A stretch of 64,000 bases of DNA from Anaerolineales bacterium (GTDB lineage Bacteria > Chloroflexota > Anaerolineae > Anaerolineales > Villigracilaceae): the NCBI GenBank assembly GCA_030583905.1, contig CP129481.1, forward strand, positions 372,001 to 436,000. Reading direction: 5' to 3'. Below are positions 33,401 through 41,344 of the stretch, piece by piece. Position 1 is the stretch's first letter, and every line of letters begins with the position of its first letter. The position numbers and the translations under genes are program-made. The notes beneath the pieces are model-generated. The model saw only the letters and a program-made list of their open reading frames with translations, was not told the origin of the DNA and searched no databases.

Positions 33401-35191
33401 GCGGCTGGCATTCTGCGATTGGATGCCGAAGAAGACCGCTGTGACCGCCAGCAGGATCGCCGCGAGGAATGCGATCCGCAGATACAAAGCCCGCTTCCGT
33501 AGTTGACTCGCCGCCTGCTCCTGTTCTTCGGCGCGCTTGCCTTCCACCTCAGCCAGTTTTTGCGCCGCTTCCAACTCGCGCTGGCGGCGGGTTTCTTTTT
33601 CAATGGCTTCGCGTTCAGCATGGGTGCGTGATTCTGCAAGGAACTCGCGCTCCAAGTCGTTCATCTCTTCTTGATGGGATGATGCCCATTCGACGGCTTG
33701 CGCCAAACGAGCACCGCGATAGAGGATGTCACTTTCGCGGTTGGATACCTGCCACTCTTGCGCGGAGTCTGTGAGGTGGCGATGCAAGCGCAGACCTTCG
33801 CGGTTTTCCTCCAGCCATGTCCGCAGGGTGTGCCACTCGCGGATGAGTGCTTCGTGCGCCACTTCGGCGGAGTCTTCGCTGGTGATGATGAGCCGCGCAT
33901 CGGCGAGCGTTTTCAGTACATGCTGTGTGGTTGCCGCTTCTTCGGGTTTCAGAATCAATTCGTTGAACGAGGCGCGGCGGCGCGTGTCGCTGGCGGAAGT
34001 CTCTTCACTGAGTTCGGTCAGGCGTAGGAAAATCCGCCGCGCAATGGCGCGTTCTTCAGGGGTGAACTGGTCAACAAAAACGGACTCGGCGGTTTCGGAA
34101 ATTGCGCCGCGCACGCCGCCCGAGGAGGCATATCCGCTCAGGGTCATCATTCTGGCTCGTCGGCGCTGCCAGGTTTCCATCAACGCATGAGAAAGCAGGG
34201 GCAGTGCGCCGGGTTCGCGCCCTACGTCGTGCAGCAGTAGGTCCACCAAGCCGGGCTCGAATTCCCAACGTCCGCGGCGGGCGGGTTCTTCGATGGCGCG
34301 GCGCATCTCGTCCTCATTCATCGCGCCGATGTATTCCTGCTGGGTGGCAAGCGCTTCTCTGAGTTGAACGTAATTCGCGCAATGAGCGTAAAAATCTGCC
34401 CGCAGGGTGATGACGACGGCGACTTTTCCATTCGGGTCAGATGCGGCGGTGAGCAGGTTGTTGATGAAGGCAGTGCGTTCTTCTTCGGAACGGCAGAGGG
34501 TGAAGGTCTCTTCGAATTGGTCAATGACCAAAAGCAGCGGATTCTCTTGATTCGCAAAACGGCTCAAGTCTTGTGTGGAGTTGAGCATTTCCTCTGTGAG
34601 TGAGTCTTGTCTCAGGCTTTCTGCCAAACTCGCCAGCGGATTTGCGGTGGGGGTCAGGATGCGAATGTCCCATTCGGATGAGTTTTGATTCCAACGTAAT
34701 GAAGGCACAAGCCCCGCGCGGACGAGGGAGGACTTTCCACTGCCGGAGGCTCCGACCACAGCGAGGAATCGGCTTGGGGTGTTTGACCAGTTTTGAGTCA
34801 AAGAAAGAAGGCGTTCAGTCAGTTTGGAGGTCAATGCTTCGCGCCCTACGAATAAATCCGCGTCGGCTTCGTCGAAATAGTTCAATCCCTTGTACGGGCA
34901 CAAGCCCAAGCCGGGCGCATCTTCGCGGCGGACGTTGGCGGCGAGGTCGAGCAGACGTGAAATTGTTTTCGGTTCGTCTTCGAGGGCGAGGGCGCGGACG
35001 AATTGCGTTTTGATGGTGGGGATATCGGGCAAGCGCAGATTTTGCTCGAGGCGGCTGATCTGGGCGTCGCTGTAGCCGACGGCGGCGGCAAGTTCCATTT
35101 GGGTGATACCGACGCGGCGACGCAGGAAGCGCAGCAAATCGCCAAAGGTGGTGAACTTTTCGAGCGTGGCGGTGGGGATGGAGACGGTCAT
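30455..35191 (-). CDS. Giant one-chain receptor: XRE HTH - STAND NTPase - TM - 14 WD40 - BMP ligand-binding domain
   Basis: A 1578-residue protein. Order: XRE helix-turn-helix (15-65, GITQMELAAAVGYSDAQ), nSTAND1 NTPase starting CPYKGLNYFDEAD (98) with Walker A GASGSGKSS (147-155) and Walker B LLLVIDQFEE (219-228), a helical region and coiled coil (about 480-560), positively charged QLRKRALYLR and a membrane span (about 567-590), fourteen WD40 repeats (about 650-1230, two seven-blade propellers), a Pro/Thr hinge, and a BMP/PnrA-type periplasmic-binding domain (about 1265-1578). Charge places the N-terminus inside and the propellers and BMP part outside. BMP proteins bind nucleosides. Start 35191 is chosen because it begins the HTH; 35251 is open too. 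Confidence 0.88.
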   Translation of the reverse strand: MTVSIPTATLEKFTTFGDLLRFLRRRVGITQMELAAAVGYSDAQISRLEQNLRLPDIPTIKTQFVRALALEDEPKTISRLLDLAANVRREDAPGLGLCPYKGLNYFDEADADLFVGREALTSKLTERLLSLTQNWSNTPSRFLAVVGASGSGKSSLVRAGLVPSLRWNQNSSEWDIRILTPTANPLASLAESLRQDSLTEEMLNSTQDLSRFANQENPLLLVIDQFEETFTLCRSEEERTAFINNLLTAASDPNGKVAVVITLRADFYAHCANYVQLREALATQQEYIGAMNEDEMRRAIEEPARRGRWEFEPGLVDLLLHDVGREPGALPLLSHALMETWQRRRARMMTLSGYASSGGVRGAISETAESVFVDQFTPEERAIARRIFLRLTELSEETSASDTRRRASFNELILKPEEAATTQHVLKTLADARLIITSEDSAEVAHEALIREWHTLRTWLEENREGLRLHRHLTDSAQEWQVSNRESDILYRGARLAQAVEWASSHQEEMNDLEREFLAESRTHAEREAIEKETRRQRELEAAQKLAEVEGKRAEEQEQAASQLRKRALYLRIAFLAAILLAVTAVFFGIQSQNASRVAASRELAAAALNNLESDPERSILLAMEALNSAETIEAEDALHQAVLASRIRLVIPAHAPGTPISVDFSPDGTRIVTASNDETANVWDVETGQRLLSLPGHFAQFSPNGKTIVTVVADGTVTLWDSASGDEIQLRDWVEAITSVVFSPDGLRLATITNSSLPHIWDAKTGRQLASFPGHTDYVSFAYFSPDGQRLLTISDDRTARMWDIASGKEVFVLNHPDWVWNAAFSADGKRIATLSQDRAYLWDAATGELLRTFNGHLSTLHAVAFSPDGAMLATGGYDRKVILWDVNTGAEIFSLAGHTGTIFSAAFSPDGMRLVTTADDGTLRVWDVKPQHEALNIPNLNGTWGIQFNPQGSQLAIITGGALKIWDAVTGRELRTLSDSGITSIAYSPAGNWIAAARDDFSVTLFKPASNSDGATWSAHTGRINAIAFSSDGKRLVTGSNDYKVILWDVTDGMPKLLFTFNLPAGVQSLAFNSDGTRLAIGLQNGTVRVRDFSTGSDTLNLNAHEDTVTSVAFSADDRLLITASLDGTARIWDAKTGEERQTLTHTNTVTMANFNLDGTRVATASRDGTTKLWDVDTGQELLTFYGDGSGVNSLSFSPDGKRLAVSTDREAQVYLMDMDDLRKLAQTRVTRSLTDEECLKYLHGITSACGGAPSVPTATPMPVAANGRICQIATSSGLTDNYFNALIYKGIQEAAETYNWEESVLQTSSVSDFARHIKTFVTADCHLIVAPGIFLEQLQATASANPNQRFMTMDFIPEPLLENVWVQTYATDQAAFLAGYLSASATKTGKVGVFGGIDIPQVTGFMDGFTFGVDYYNAKHKANVEVIGWDLEKHEGMFTGGFCCSTEGRQAAHQLLEAGADVILPVAGQSVGVGAGAEILEHGNAWLIGVDMDWAVTNPEFKDIILTSIEKRFDVSILRVSNVIESGTFSGGIHIGTLATGEVGLSLIKNPTPAIQAELETIIADIIAGRIKTVP

Positions 35192-35325
35192 ATCTCTAAA
35201 ATAGCACATTCCCGCGCTTTTGGAGAATTTTGGCAGAAAATGGCAGGACAAATTTTCAGGCGGATGCTACATTGTCAGCACACAGCGCGGCGCGCGCTGA
35301 CATCCACTCTTGAGGAGAGAAAAAA

Positions 35326-35712
35326 ATGAAATCGAAACTTTTTGTATTGGTTGGTTTGGTTGTGCTTTCGCTGGTGTTGGCGGCGTGCGGCGGCGGTTCG
35401 GCTGCCAGTGGATTCACGCCGGGGAAATACCTGAAACAGAACAGCATGAACTCCGGTCTGGAATTCAAAGAAGACGGCACGTTTGCGGTCTTTTCCGGCG
35501 ACACGATCCTCGTTACCGGCACCTACAAGGTGGAAGGCAATGTCTTCACAGAAACGTCCAACACGGGCGGCTGTGACACGAACGTGGCTTTTAATTACAC
35601 CTTCGACGGTTCAAAACTGACCTTCACCTATGCCGGCACCCCCCAAGACGATGCGGATTGCTCCGGGCGCTATGCGGATTTCAACAACGTGACCTACACG
35701 CTTATGAAGTAA
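35326..35712 (+). CDS. Small secreted lipoprotein
   Basis: A 128-residue lipoprotein. Signal peptide with lipobox LAACGGG (about residues 18-24), then a single beta-rich domain with GKYLKQNSMNSGLEFKEDG, VTGTYKVEGNVF and CDTNVAFNYTFDG. The repeating strand pattern resembles small lipocalin- or META-like barrels of Anaerolineae lipoproteins, but I cannot name the family. AGGAGA lies eight bases upstream of the ATG. Divergent from the giant receptor, so the two may share control. Confidence 0.82.
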   Translation: MKSKLFVLVGLVVLSLVLAACGGGSAASGFTPGKYLKQNSMNSGLEFKEDGTFAVFSGDTILVTGTYKVEGNVFTETSNTGGCDTNVAFNYTFDGSKLTFTYAGTPQDDADCSGRYADFNNVTYTLMK

Positions 35713-35740
35713 TTAAATATTTTGCCAATAGATTAATAGC

Positions 35741-35774
35741 GGACGGGTTCTGAATAATTATTCAGAACCCGTCC
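35741..35774. terminator. Perfect 34-base palindrome, bidirectional hairpin
   Basis: GGACGGGTTCTGAATAA (35741-35757) and its exact complement (35758-35774) meet without a spacer. It lies 29 bases beyond the lipoprotein gene, in the convergent gap to the phosphodiesterase gene. No T-run follows, so it may be a repeat or a cruciform-type element rather than a simple terminator. Confidence 0.7.
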
Positions 35775-35811
35775 AACTCTCTCCTACCGATAAAGTCACC
35801 AGTAAATCTAC

Positions 35812-35831
35812 AACTGCCCTTGCGGGCAGTT
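35812..35831 (+). terminator. Terminator hairpin AACTGCCC/GGGCAGTT
   Basis: Eight-base arms enclose TTGC and are followed by TGTATTCTGTTATTT on the plus strand. It probably ends transcription of the small lipoprotein gene. It is the second hairpin in the same convergent gap. Confidence 0.65.
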
Positions 35832-35898
35832 TGTATTCTGTTATTTAATTACCCTGATGGTATCTTAAGGATGCGGGACCCTCAATTGAACAAAAGTA

Positions 35899-36924
35899 CT
35901 ATTTGGTCACCACCGGACAACCGCCATCCCGTGTCAGGTCCACGGGCATGCCAAAGGCTTCGTAGACCGGGATGCCGTCCCAATCGGGCGGAATGGGCAG
36001 ACCGAGCGCGAAGGCGGCAGTGGCGGCGGTATCCATGGTGTGGACTTGCGTCTGCAACTCGCCGGGGACGATGCCCGGTCCGCTGATGACCCAGGGGATG
36101 GTCATGTCTTCGGGCAGGTCAGTGCCGTGCGTGGAGTCATGTCCGCCGTGATCGGATGTGACGATGATAAGCGTAGTCTCGTACAAGCCTTTGTCTTTCA
36201 AAGTCTGGATCATCGAGCCAAGTCCGCGATCTTCGCGCCCATACACGCCCAACTGTGCGCGGGTCATCCATCCGCTGGCATGACCTTCGATATCACCTTC
36301 GCCAAAATGGACGAACATCAAGCCGAAGCCTTCATTGATCTGGTTCAGGGCGAGCCGCAGAACCGTGCTGAAATCTTCGATACGGTCGGTCTTATCAATG
36401 AAGGCGAAGTAATCCGTGCTGGTCGGCTCGGTGACTTGGCGCAGTTTTTCCTTGGCAACCACCATCACCGTCCGCAGGTCAACAGCTCTGGCGAGGTCGA
36501 AGATGTCGGTGCCGAGGGCGTATCCGTTTTGCGGGACGTACAAATTCCAGCGGACGATATGTTTGGCGGGGCAGGTCCCCACCAGCATGGAGGCGTGCGC
36601 GGGCAACGTCAGGCTGGGGGAAATCGTCTGTGCGCTCAACGTGTATGCGCCATTTTCCATCAGTGACAGGACGGTCTCCATATTTGCGTCTTCGATGGCA
36701 TCGGGACGCAAGCCGTCGAAACTGACGATCAACACGCGCTCGACTTTTGGCAACGGTTCGGGCGTGGAGGTTGGCAGTGGTGCTTCGGTCGCGGGGACGG
36801 GTAGAGGCTCGGAAGTTAGAGTCGGCGTGGGGAGAACAGGAGCAACTTCCACCGTAGGGGTGGAAGCGGGAAGACCGCATCCCGTCAAAAAGAATGCGGC
36901 GAGAATCAATATCCAAAAACGCAT
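35899..36924 (-). CDS. Type I phosphodiesterase/nucleotide pyrophosphatase-like lipoprotein
   Basis: A 341-residue exported enzyme. Signal peptide MRFWILILAAFFLTGC with lipobox, a Pro/Thr linker (about 20-58), then an alkaline-phosphatase-superfamily domain: metal site IVSFDGLRPDA, nucleophile Thr in SPSLTLPAHASML, FGEGDIEGH (NPP-type EPDxxGH pattern) and SDHGGHD. All two-metal ligands seem present. It should hydrolyse phosphodiesters or pyrophosphates outside the membrane. Its ATG directly follows the urocanate hydratase stop, an odd pairing of functions. Confidence 0.88.
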   Translation of the reverse strand: MRFWILILAAFFLTGCGLPASTPTVEVAPVLPTPTLTSEPLPVPATEAPLPTSTPEPLPKVERVLIVSFDGLRPDAIEDANMETVLSLMENGAYTLSAQTISPSLTLPAHASMLVGTCPAKHIVRWNLYVPQNGYALGTDIFDLARAVDLRTVMVVAKEKLRQVTEPTSTDYFAFIDKTDRIEDFSTVLRLALNQINEGFGLMFVHFGEGDIEGHASGWMTRAQLGVYGREDRGLGSMIQTLKDKGLYETTLIIVTSDHGGHDSTHGTDLPEDMTIPWVISGPGIVPGELQTQVHTMDTAATAAFALGLPIPPDWDGIPVYEAFGMPVDLTRDGGCPVVTK

Positions 36925-38580
36925 TTATTTTCCCAGCATCGGCATTTTGATGCCATGACGTTTCGCCGCTTCGATGGCTTCCTCATAACCCGCATCTGCG
37001 TGTCTGACGACGCCCATGCCGGGGTCGGTGGTCAAGACTCTTTCCAAGCGTTGAGCCGCTTCGGGCGTCCCGTCCGCGACGATGACCTGACCGGCGTGCT
37101 GTGAATATCCCATGCCGACGCCGCCGCCATGATGGAACGAGACCCATGTCGCACCGCCGACAGCGTTGATCAGTGCATTGAGGATTGCCCAATCGGAAAT
37201 AGCGTCTGAGCCGTCTTTCATCGCTTCGGTTTCGCGGTTGGGTGAAGCGACGGAGCCGCTATCCAAATGATCGCGCCCGATCACGATGGGTGCTTTCACC
37301 TTTCCGCTTGCAACGAGTTCGTTGAACATCAAACCCGCCTTGGCGCGTTCGCCATAGCCGAGCCAGCAAATGCGCGAGGGCAATCCCTGAAACGGAACTT
37401 TCTCACGCGCCATTTTCAGCCAGCGGTGCAAATGTGCATCTTCAGGGAATAACTCCATGATGGCGCGGTCAGTGGTGAAAATATCTTCGGGGTCGCCCGA
37501 TAGCGCTACCCACCGGAACGGACCCTTGCCTTCGCAAAACAGCGGGCGGATGTAGGCAGGCACGAAGCCGGGGAACTCGAACGCATCGGTTACGCCGTTG
37601 TTATACGCCTGCTGGCGGATGTTATTACCATAATCAAATACTTCCGCGCCCGCGCGTTGGAAGGCGAGCATGGCGCGCACATGTTTGGACATCGAATCCA
37701 TCGCCATCTTTTTATATTTTTCGGGAGCAGATTCGCGCAACTGATTTGCTGCCGTGATGGATAATCCGGACGGAACATAGAACAACGCTTCATGCGCCGA
37801 CGTTTGGTCTGTTACCACATCTGGAACGATTCCACGCTGTGAGAGTTCGTCGTACACATCGGCGGCGTTGCCGATCAAGCCGATCGATTTTGGCGTTTTG
37901 TTCTTGACATTTTCTTCAACGAGCGTCATCGCTTCTTCGAGATTGTCCACGACCATGTCCACATAGCCGATGGCACGGCGGCGTTCGGCGCGTTCGGGGT
38001 CAACCTCAACAATGAGTCCCACGCCTTCATTCATCGTAATGGACAGCGGCTGAGCGCCGCCCATGCCGCCAAGTCCCGCCGTGAGGACGAACTTCCCTTT
38101 GAGCGAGCCCCAGCCTTTGAGTTTGGCTAATGCGCCGAAGGTTTCATATGTCCCTTGCAAGATACCCTGCGTGCCGATGTAGATCCACGAACCGGCGGTC
38201 ATCTGCCCGTACATGATGAGACCTTTTTTCGCCAGTTCATCGAAATGCTCCCACGTCGCCCAGTGCGGCACGAGGTTGGAGTTGGCGATCAGCACTTTGG
38301 GCGCGTCTTTGTGACTCTTGAACACGACCACCGGCTTGCCCGACTGCACCAACAGGGTTTCATCCTCTTCGAGATTTTTCAGCGATTCAAGAATCGCGTC
38401 GAAAGATTCCCAATTACGGGCGGCTTTTCCGCGCCCGCCGTAGACGACGAGGTCTTCAGGTTTCTCCGCCACTTCGGGGTCGAGGTTGTTCTGGATCATG
38501 CGATAGGCGGCTTCGCTCAGCCAGTTCTTGCAAGTCAGGTCAGTTCCGCGAGGTGCGCGGACAGTGCGGGGGGGGGACAT
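36925..38580 (-). CDS. hutU: Urocanate hydratase
   Basis: A 551-residue urocanase, nearly full family length. The N-terminus [22 protein letters not shown]-binding [13 protein letters not shown] and the catalytic-Cys block [13 protein letters not shown] are intact, as is [16 protein letters not shown] near the C-terminus. It converts urocanate to imidazolone propionate in histidine breakdown. No hutH, hutI or hutG is adjacent. An AGGAG lies ten bases before the ATG. Directly after the start codon the gene has a run of nine C residues (plus-strand G at 38568-38576), which could slip. The coding frame is correct as read. Confidence 0.96.
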   Translation of the reverse strand: MSPPRTVRAPRGTDLTCKNWLSEAAYRMIQNNLDPEVAEKPEDLVVYGGRGKAARNWESFDAILESLKNLEEDETLLVQSGKPVVVFKSHKDAPKVLIANSNLVPHWATWEHFDELAKKGLIMYGQMTAGSWIYIGTQGILQGTYETFGALAKLKGWGSLKGKFVLTAGLGGMGGAQPLSITMNEGVGLIVEVDPERAERRRAIGYVDMVVDNLEEAMTLVEENVKNKTPKSIGLIGNAADVYDELSQRGIVPDVVTDQTSAHEALFYVPSGLSITAANQLRESAPEKYKKMAMDSMSKHVRAMLAFQRAGAEVFDYGNNIRQQAYNNGVTDAFEFPGFVPAYIRPLFCEGKGPFRWVALSGDPEDIFTTDRAIMELFPEDAHLHRWLKMAREKVPFQGLPSRICWLGYGERAKAGLMFNELVASGKVKAPIVIGRDHLDSGSVASPNRETEAMKDGSDAISDWAILNALINAVGGATWVSFHHGGGVGMGYSQHAGQVIVADGTPEAAQRLERVLTTDPGMGVVRHADAGYEEAIEAAKRHGIKMPMLGK

Positions 38581-38592
38581 GAATGTATTCTC

Positions 38593-39444
38593 CTATTCAG
38601 CGAATGAAAACGATTCGATCATCGTATCAAATAAGGGTTCGGCGGTCTCCTGCCAGGTTTCGGTGGTGGACAGGGTGATTATCAATGTGCCGGTGGGCAG
38701 GTCAATGAAAACCCGTTTTCGGACGACAACGATCTCCACGTCATCCAAAGTGGTGGCGGGGAGACGGGTTGTAATGACGCCTACCGTCACACCGTTTTCA
38801 AGCGCAACGATCTCAACAGGCAATACCTCCACGCCGGGCTCGGATTCAGGATATGTTGCGGCAATCGCATTCAAGTCGGTTTCATCGACGAGGGAGATTT
38901 CCAGTGCGTCATCCCACAGGACGTTGACATTGGTGACAAATCCGCCGTCAATGTGCTCCTCATTGATATCAAGCGCGAACAGACGGAAGCGGTCCGGGTC
39001 CATGGTTTGCATGTCACCGAGGATGTTTTGAACGGCAGTGTTGGATGCTTCCGGTAAAAGCCAGGCATCCAGGTATTCCTGCTGGTTGATGCGCAGGGCA
39101 AGCCATGCATACGGGACCTCGATGCGATAACCGGAACGCTCATCAGTGAAGATGACATTGCCATTCTCCTCCGTACGCAATGTACTGCCGGAGGTATCCA
39201 CTACTTCGGGCGTGGACGTTGCCGTAGGTTCCGCTGTGGATGTGGGAGGAACGGTCGGTGTGGGGATGGCTTGGGCTTGCTGCGTCAATTCGAGGGCAGC
39301 GGAAACAGTCTCAGCCACCATCGTGCCAAGTCGTGTATCAGGCGTCGGCGGGGGGATTGAAGCGGGGGAAATCGCCGGCACGGCACATGCCAGGGTGATC
39401 GTCAGGACAAGCAATGCAGCAAATAATCCATGTCTTGATCTCAT
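38593..39444 (-). CDS. Secreted lipoprotein with PsbP/DcrB-like C-terminal domain (tentative)
   Basis: A 283-residue exported protein: signal peptide MRSRHGLFAALLVLTITLAC with lipobox TLAC, a Pro/Thr/Ala-rich linker (about 20-80), then a soluble domain beginning FTDERSGYRIEVPYAW, ending TETWQETAEPLFDTMIESFSF. That end pattern (start SGYxIxxPxxW, end F..M..SF) is shared by PsbP-like and similar small domains, but the assignment is tentative. ATG 39444 has AAGG at suitable spacing; 39453 is an alternative. Function unknown. It lies upstream of hutU in the same direction with only 12 bases between. Confidence 0.75.
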   Translation of the reverse strand: MRSRHGLFAALLVLTITLACAVPAISPASIPPPTPDTRLGTMVAETVSAALELTQQAQAIPTPTVPPTSTAEPTATSTPEVVDTSGSTLRTEENGNVIFTDERSGYRIEVPYAWLALRINQQEYLDAWLLPEASNTAVQNILGDMQTMDPDRFRLFALDINEEHIDGGFVTNVNVLWDDALEISLVDETDLNAIAATYPESEPGVEVLPVEIVALENGVTVGVITTRLPATTLDDVEIVVVRKRVFIDLPTGTLIITLSTTETWQETAEPLFDTMIESFSFAE

Positions 39445-39464
39445 GGTTTCCATCCTTCTCTTTG

Positions 39465-39503
39465 AAATGAAAAAGCCTCCCGGCAATTATACGCCGGGAG
39501 GCT
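39465..39503 (-). terminator. Rho-independent terminator of the Rrf2 gene
   Basis: On the minus strand AGCCTCCCGGC and GCCGGGAGGCT (39493-39503 and 39474-39484) form an 11-base stem followed by TTTTTCATTTC. It lies just beyond the Rrf2 gene stop. Confidence 0.88.
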
Positions 39504-39520
39504 GGGTTGGGCTTGATGGA

Positions 39521-39934
39521 TTACACGGGGGCTTGTCCCACTGCGACCATGTCTGCGAAGTTGGTGCCTTTCAAGCGGGTGATAAGTTCATCTTGCGCCT
39601 CACACCAAACGGGACGGAGGGGACAGTTATCCTCGAACGAACATGCTCCGTTATCGCTCACGCACTCATTAAGCTGGATGGGACCATCGATGGCTTCGAT
39701 GACTTCGAGCAGAGTGATCTCTTTGGGATTGCGCGCCAGCGTGACGCCGCCGCGCGCGCCGCGTGAGGTGTGCAAAAGTCCCGCGATGGATAGTTGCGAA
39801 ACGATCTTGGCAAGGAACGACGGCGGAATGCGTTGTTCTTCCGCGATCGCGCTCGTGGCAGTGCGCTGTTCGCCGTTGCGGGCAAGATGGAGCACGGCAC
39901 GGACGGCATAATCAGCTTGACGGGTTATTTGCAT
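39521..39934 (-). CDS. Rrf2-family Fe-S transcriptional regulator
   Basis: A 137-residue winged-helix regulator. N-terminus MQITRQADYAVRAVLHLA, recognition region RIPPSFLAKIVSQLSIAGLL, wing TSRGARGGVTLAR, then four Cys: C-x7-C-x5-C-x6-C (ECVSDNGAC...CPLRPVWC). IscR/NsrR-type members bind a cluster with three Cys; the fourth here is extra. It may sense iron-sulfur status, nitric oxide or redox. No iscS or sufB operon is adjacent. A GGTAA-AAA-TTACC palindrome lies 20 bases upstream of the start, suggesting autoregulation. Confidence 0.92.
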   Translation of the reverse strand: MQITRQADYAVRAVLHLARNGEQRTATSAIAEEQRIPPSFLAKIVSQLSIAGLLHTSRGARGGVTLARNPKEITLLEVIEAIDGPIQLNECVSDNGACSFEDNCPLRPVWCEAQDELITRLKGTNFADMVAVGQAPV

Positions 39935-39953
39935 ACATACCTCGCTTAATTTA

Positions 39954-39966
39954 GGTAAAAATTACC
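39954..39966. promoter_or_regulatory. Candidate Rrf2 operator
   Basis: GGTAA and TTACC flank AAA as a 13-base inverted repeat, 20 bases upstream of the Rrf2 gene start. The position fits autorepression. Confidence 0.5.
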
Positions 39967-40056
39967 GACAAACACGATTTTATTGTGCAATCCGTTTTAG
40001 GGCAAGTGATAGAGGTCACGGATGAATTATGACCTTTTACTCTGAATTAGACGATA

Positions 40057-40092
40057 AGAAAAAACACGGATTTCGATGCGAAATCCGTGTTT
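40057..40092 (-). terminator. Rho-independent terminator
   Basis: AAACACGGATTTCG (40062-40075) and CGAAATCCGTGTTT (40079-40092) are exact complements around three bases. On the minus strand the stem is followed by TTTCTTATCG. It ends the lipoprotein gene at 40111-40959. Confidence 0.88.
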
Positions 40093-40110
40093 GGTGGGAA
40101 ATGGAGCATG

Positions 40111-40959
40111 TTATCGAGTGAGGGTCAGGTTACCCGCTCCCATTTCGATGACAAAGGTCAAGGTGGGACCTTCTCCGTCCTGCTTGTAGACGCTTCCGCT
40201 CTGGCTCCAACCGGAGCCTGCGCTGACGTTCGACAAACCTCCCTCCACCGTGACGACTGCGTTCACGCCTTCGGGGACGATGATGATCAGGTTGCTGAGC
40301 CCGGTTTGAATTTTGACCGAGGCGTCGCGCTGCAGGTCGCCGGAGAAATCGAGGGTGTAGTCGCCTGCGCCGGAAGAGAAGTCGAAGAGACTAAAGTTGG
40401 CGTTGGCGAGTCCGTTCATTTTGACGTTGGATGCGCCGGTCGTGTAGCTGAATACGGACATGTTCGCCTCGTTCAGCTGGGAGAAGGAGAGCGTGACATC
40501 CGCCGCGCCATCCTTGACCGTGAGGCTGGTGAGGGCGAGACCGCCGAACTCGAACTCACCCTGATAGGCGCCTGCTTCGATGGTCAGGTCCATGGGCTGG
40601 CTGCCGAGTTTGAGATCCCATTCATTTTTGAGATCATCGCCGGATGGCAGGAAATTGATGCGCGTGTCGCCCATGCTGATGTGGACGTCGCCGCCGTCGG
40701 TCTTGATCTCGGGTTTGAATTGCTCATAGTTGTAGACGACCGTGCCGTCCACAAGTCCGCTTGCGCCGGGGGCAAGATCCAATTCGCCCGCACCAAAGGA
40801 CAATTTCAGACTGGTTTCACCTTCATCGGGGTATGGAACTGCGATGGTTTCGGTCACTTCAGGACCGGGTTCCACCCGTTGGGGCAGGTCGACGTTGAAT
40901 CCGCAGGCGAGCGTGGTCAGCGCGAGAATCGCGACAAAGAACATAAGTTTTCGGTACAT
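40111..40959 (-). CDS. Lipoprotein with toast_rack/LiaF-like beta-helical domain
   Basis: A 282-residue lipoprotein: signal peptide MYRKLMFFVAILALTTLAC, then a beta-rich domain. Repeating strands such as LKLSFGAGELDLAPGASGLVDGT, DYTLDFSGDL and SNLIIIVPEGVNAVV follow the pattern of the toast_rack_N/DUF2154 (LiaF-like) families, including the closing pattern V.GGLSNV.AGSGW. These families are linked to envelope-stress sensing, but the role here is not known. Followed by a strong terminator; its gene stands alone. Confidence 0.8.
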   Translation of the reverse strand: MYRKLMFFVAILALTTLACGFNVDLPQRVEPGPEVTETIAVPYPDEGETSLKLSFGAGELDLAPGASGLVDGTVVYNYEQFKPEIKTDGGDVHISMGDTRINFLPSGDDLKNEWDLKLGSQPMDLTIEAGAYQGEFEFGGLALTSLTVKDGAADVTLSFSQLNEANMSVFSYTTGASNVKMNGLANANFSLFDFSSGAGDYTLDFSGDLQRDASVKIQTGLSNLIIIVPEGVNAVVTVEGGLSNVSAGSGWSQSGSVYKQDGEGPTLTFVIEMGAGNLTLTR

Positions 40960-41047
40960 AAGAAAAACCTCCTCAGGTTATTGCTGAGAAGGTATACGTT
41001 GGAAGGTGGAAAGTGGTTGCAAAAAGGGATGTATCAGGTGCGAGGCA

Positions 41048-41275
41048 TCAAGCGTCAGGTTGATTGGCTTCCTGTTGTTTTGATTTCAAGTTGACGAGTA
41101 TCTTCCTCGTCGCATCTGCCACTTCTTCAATCGCCTTATTGAACGCGTCTTCATTGACCTTGGACGGCTTGCGATATCCGCTGACCTTGCGCACATATTG
41201 CAAGGCGGCTTCGTAGATCTCCTGCTCGGTGACGGGGTGGTCCATATTTCTAAGGGGTTTGATACTTCGGCACAT
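41048..41275 (-). CDS. DUF2277 family protein
   Basis: A 75-residue protein matching DUF2277 throughout: MCRSIKPLRNM at the start, TEQEIYEAALQYVRKVSGY, and PSKVNEDAFNKAIEEVADAT. Function unknown in the family. The frame opens at 41296, but MCRSIK at 41275 is the family start and is preceded by GAGGTAACC. Lies downstream of radA in the same direction with a repeat between. Confidence 0.93.
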   Translation of the reverse strand: MCRSIKPLRNMDHPVTEQEIYEAALQYVRKVSGYRKPSKVNEDAFNKAIEEVADATRKILVNLKSKQQEANQPDA

Positions 41276-41291
41276 GGTTACCTCTATTTTC

Positions 41292-41344
41292 ACCACAGAT
41301 AAATTCGATGTGTAAACCTGCGTTCATCCGCGCTTATCTGCGGT
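41292..41344. repeat. ACCACAGATAA / TTATCTGCGGT repeat overlapping the radA end
   Basis: ACCACAGATAA at 41292-41302 faces TTATCTGCGGT at 41334-41344. It is the same family as 11302-11372. The right arm encodes the last residues of RadA and the stop codon lies within the element. Confidence 0.7.

Noticed and set aside
36174-36310. Degenerate metal site in the phosphodiesterase lipoprotein
   Set aside because: FGEGDIEGH at first looks like a broken HFxDxDxxGH, but it matches the EPDxxGH form of nucleotide pyrophosphatases, so the site is intact.
41048-41296. Longer start for DUF2277 at 41296
   Set aside because: The family starts MCR-x-IK and the ribosome site GAGGTAACC belongs to ATG 41275.
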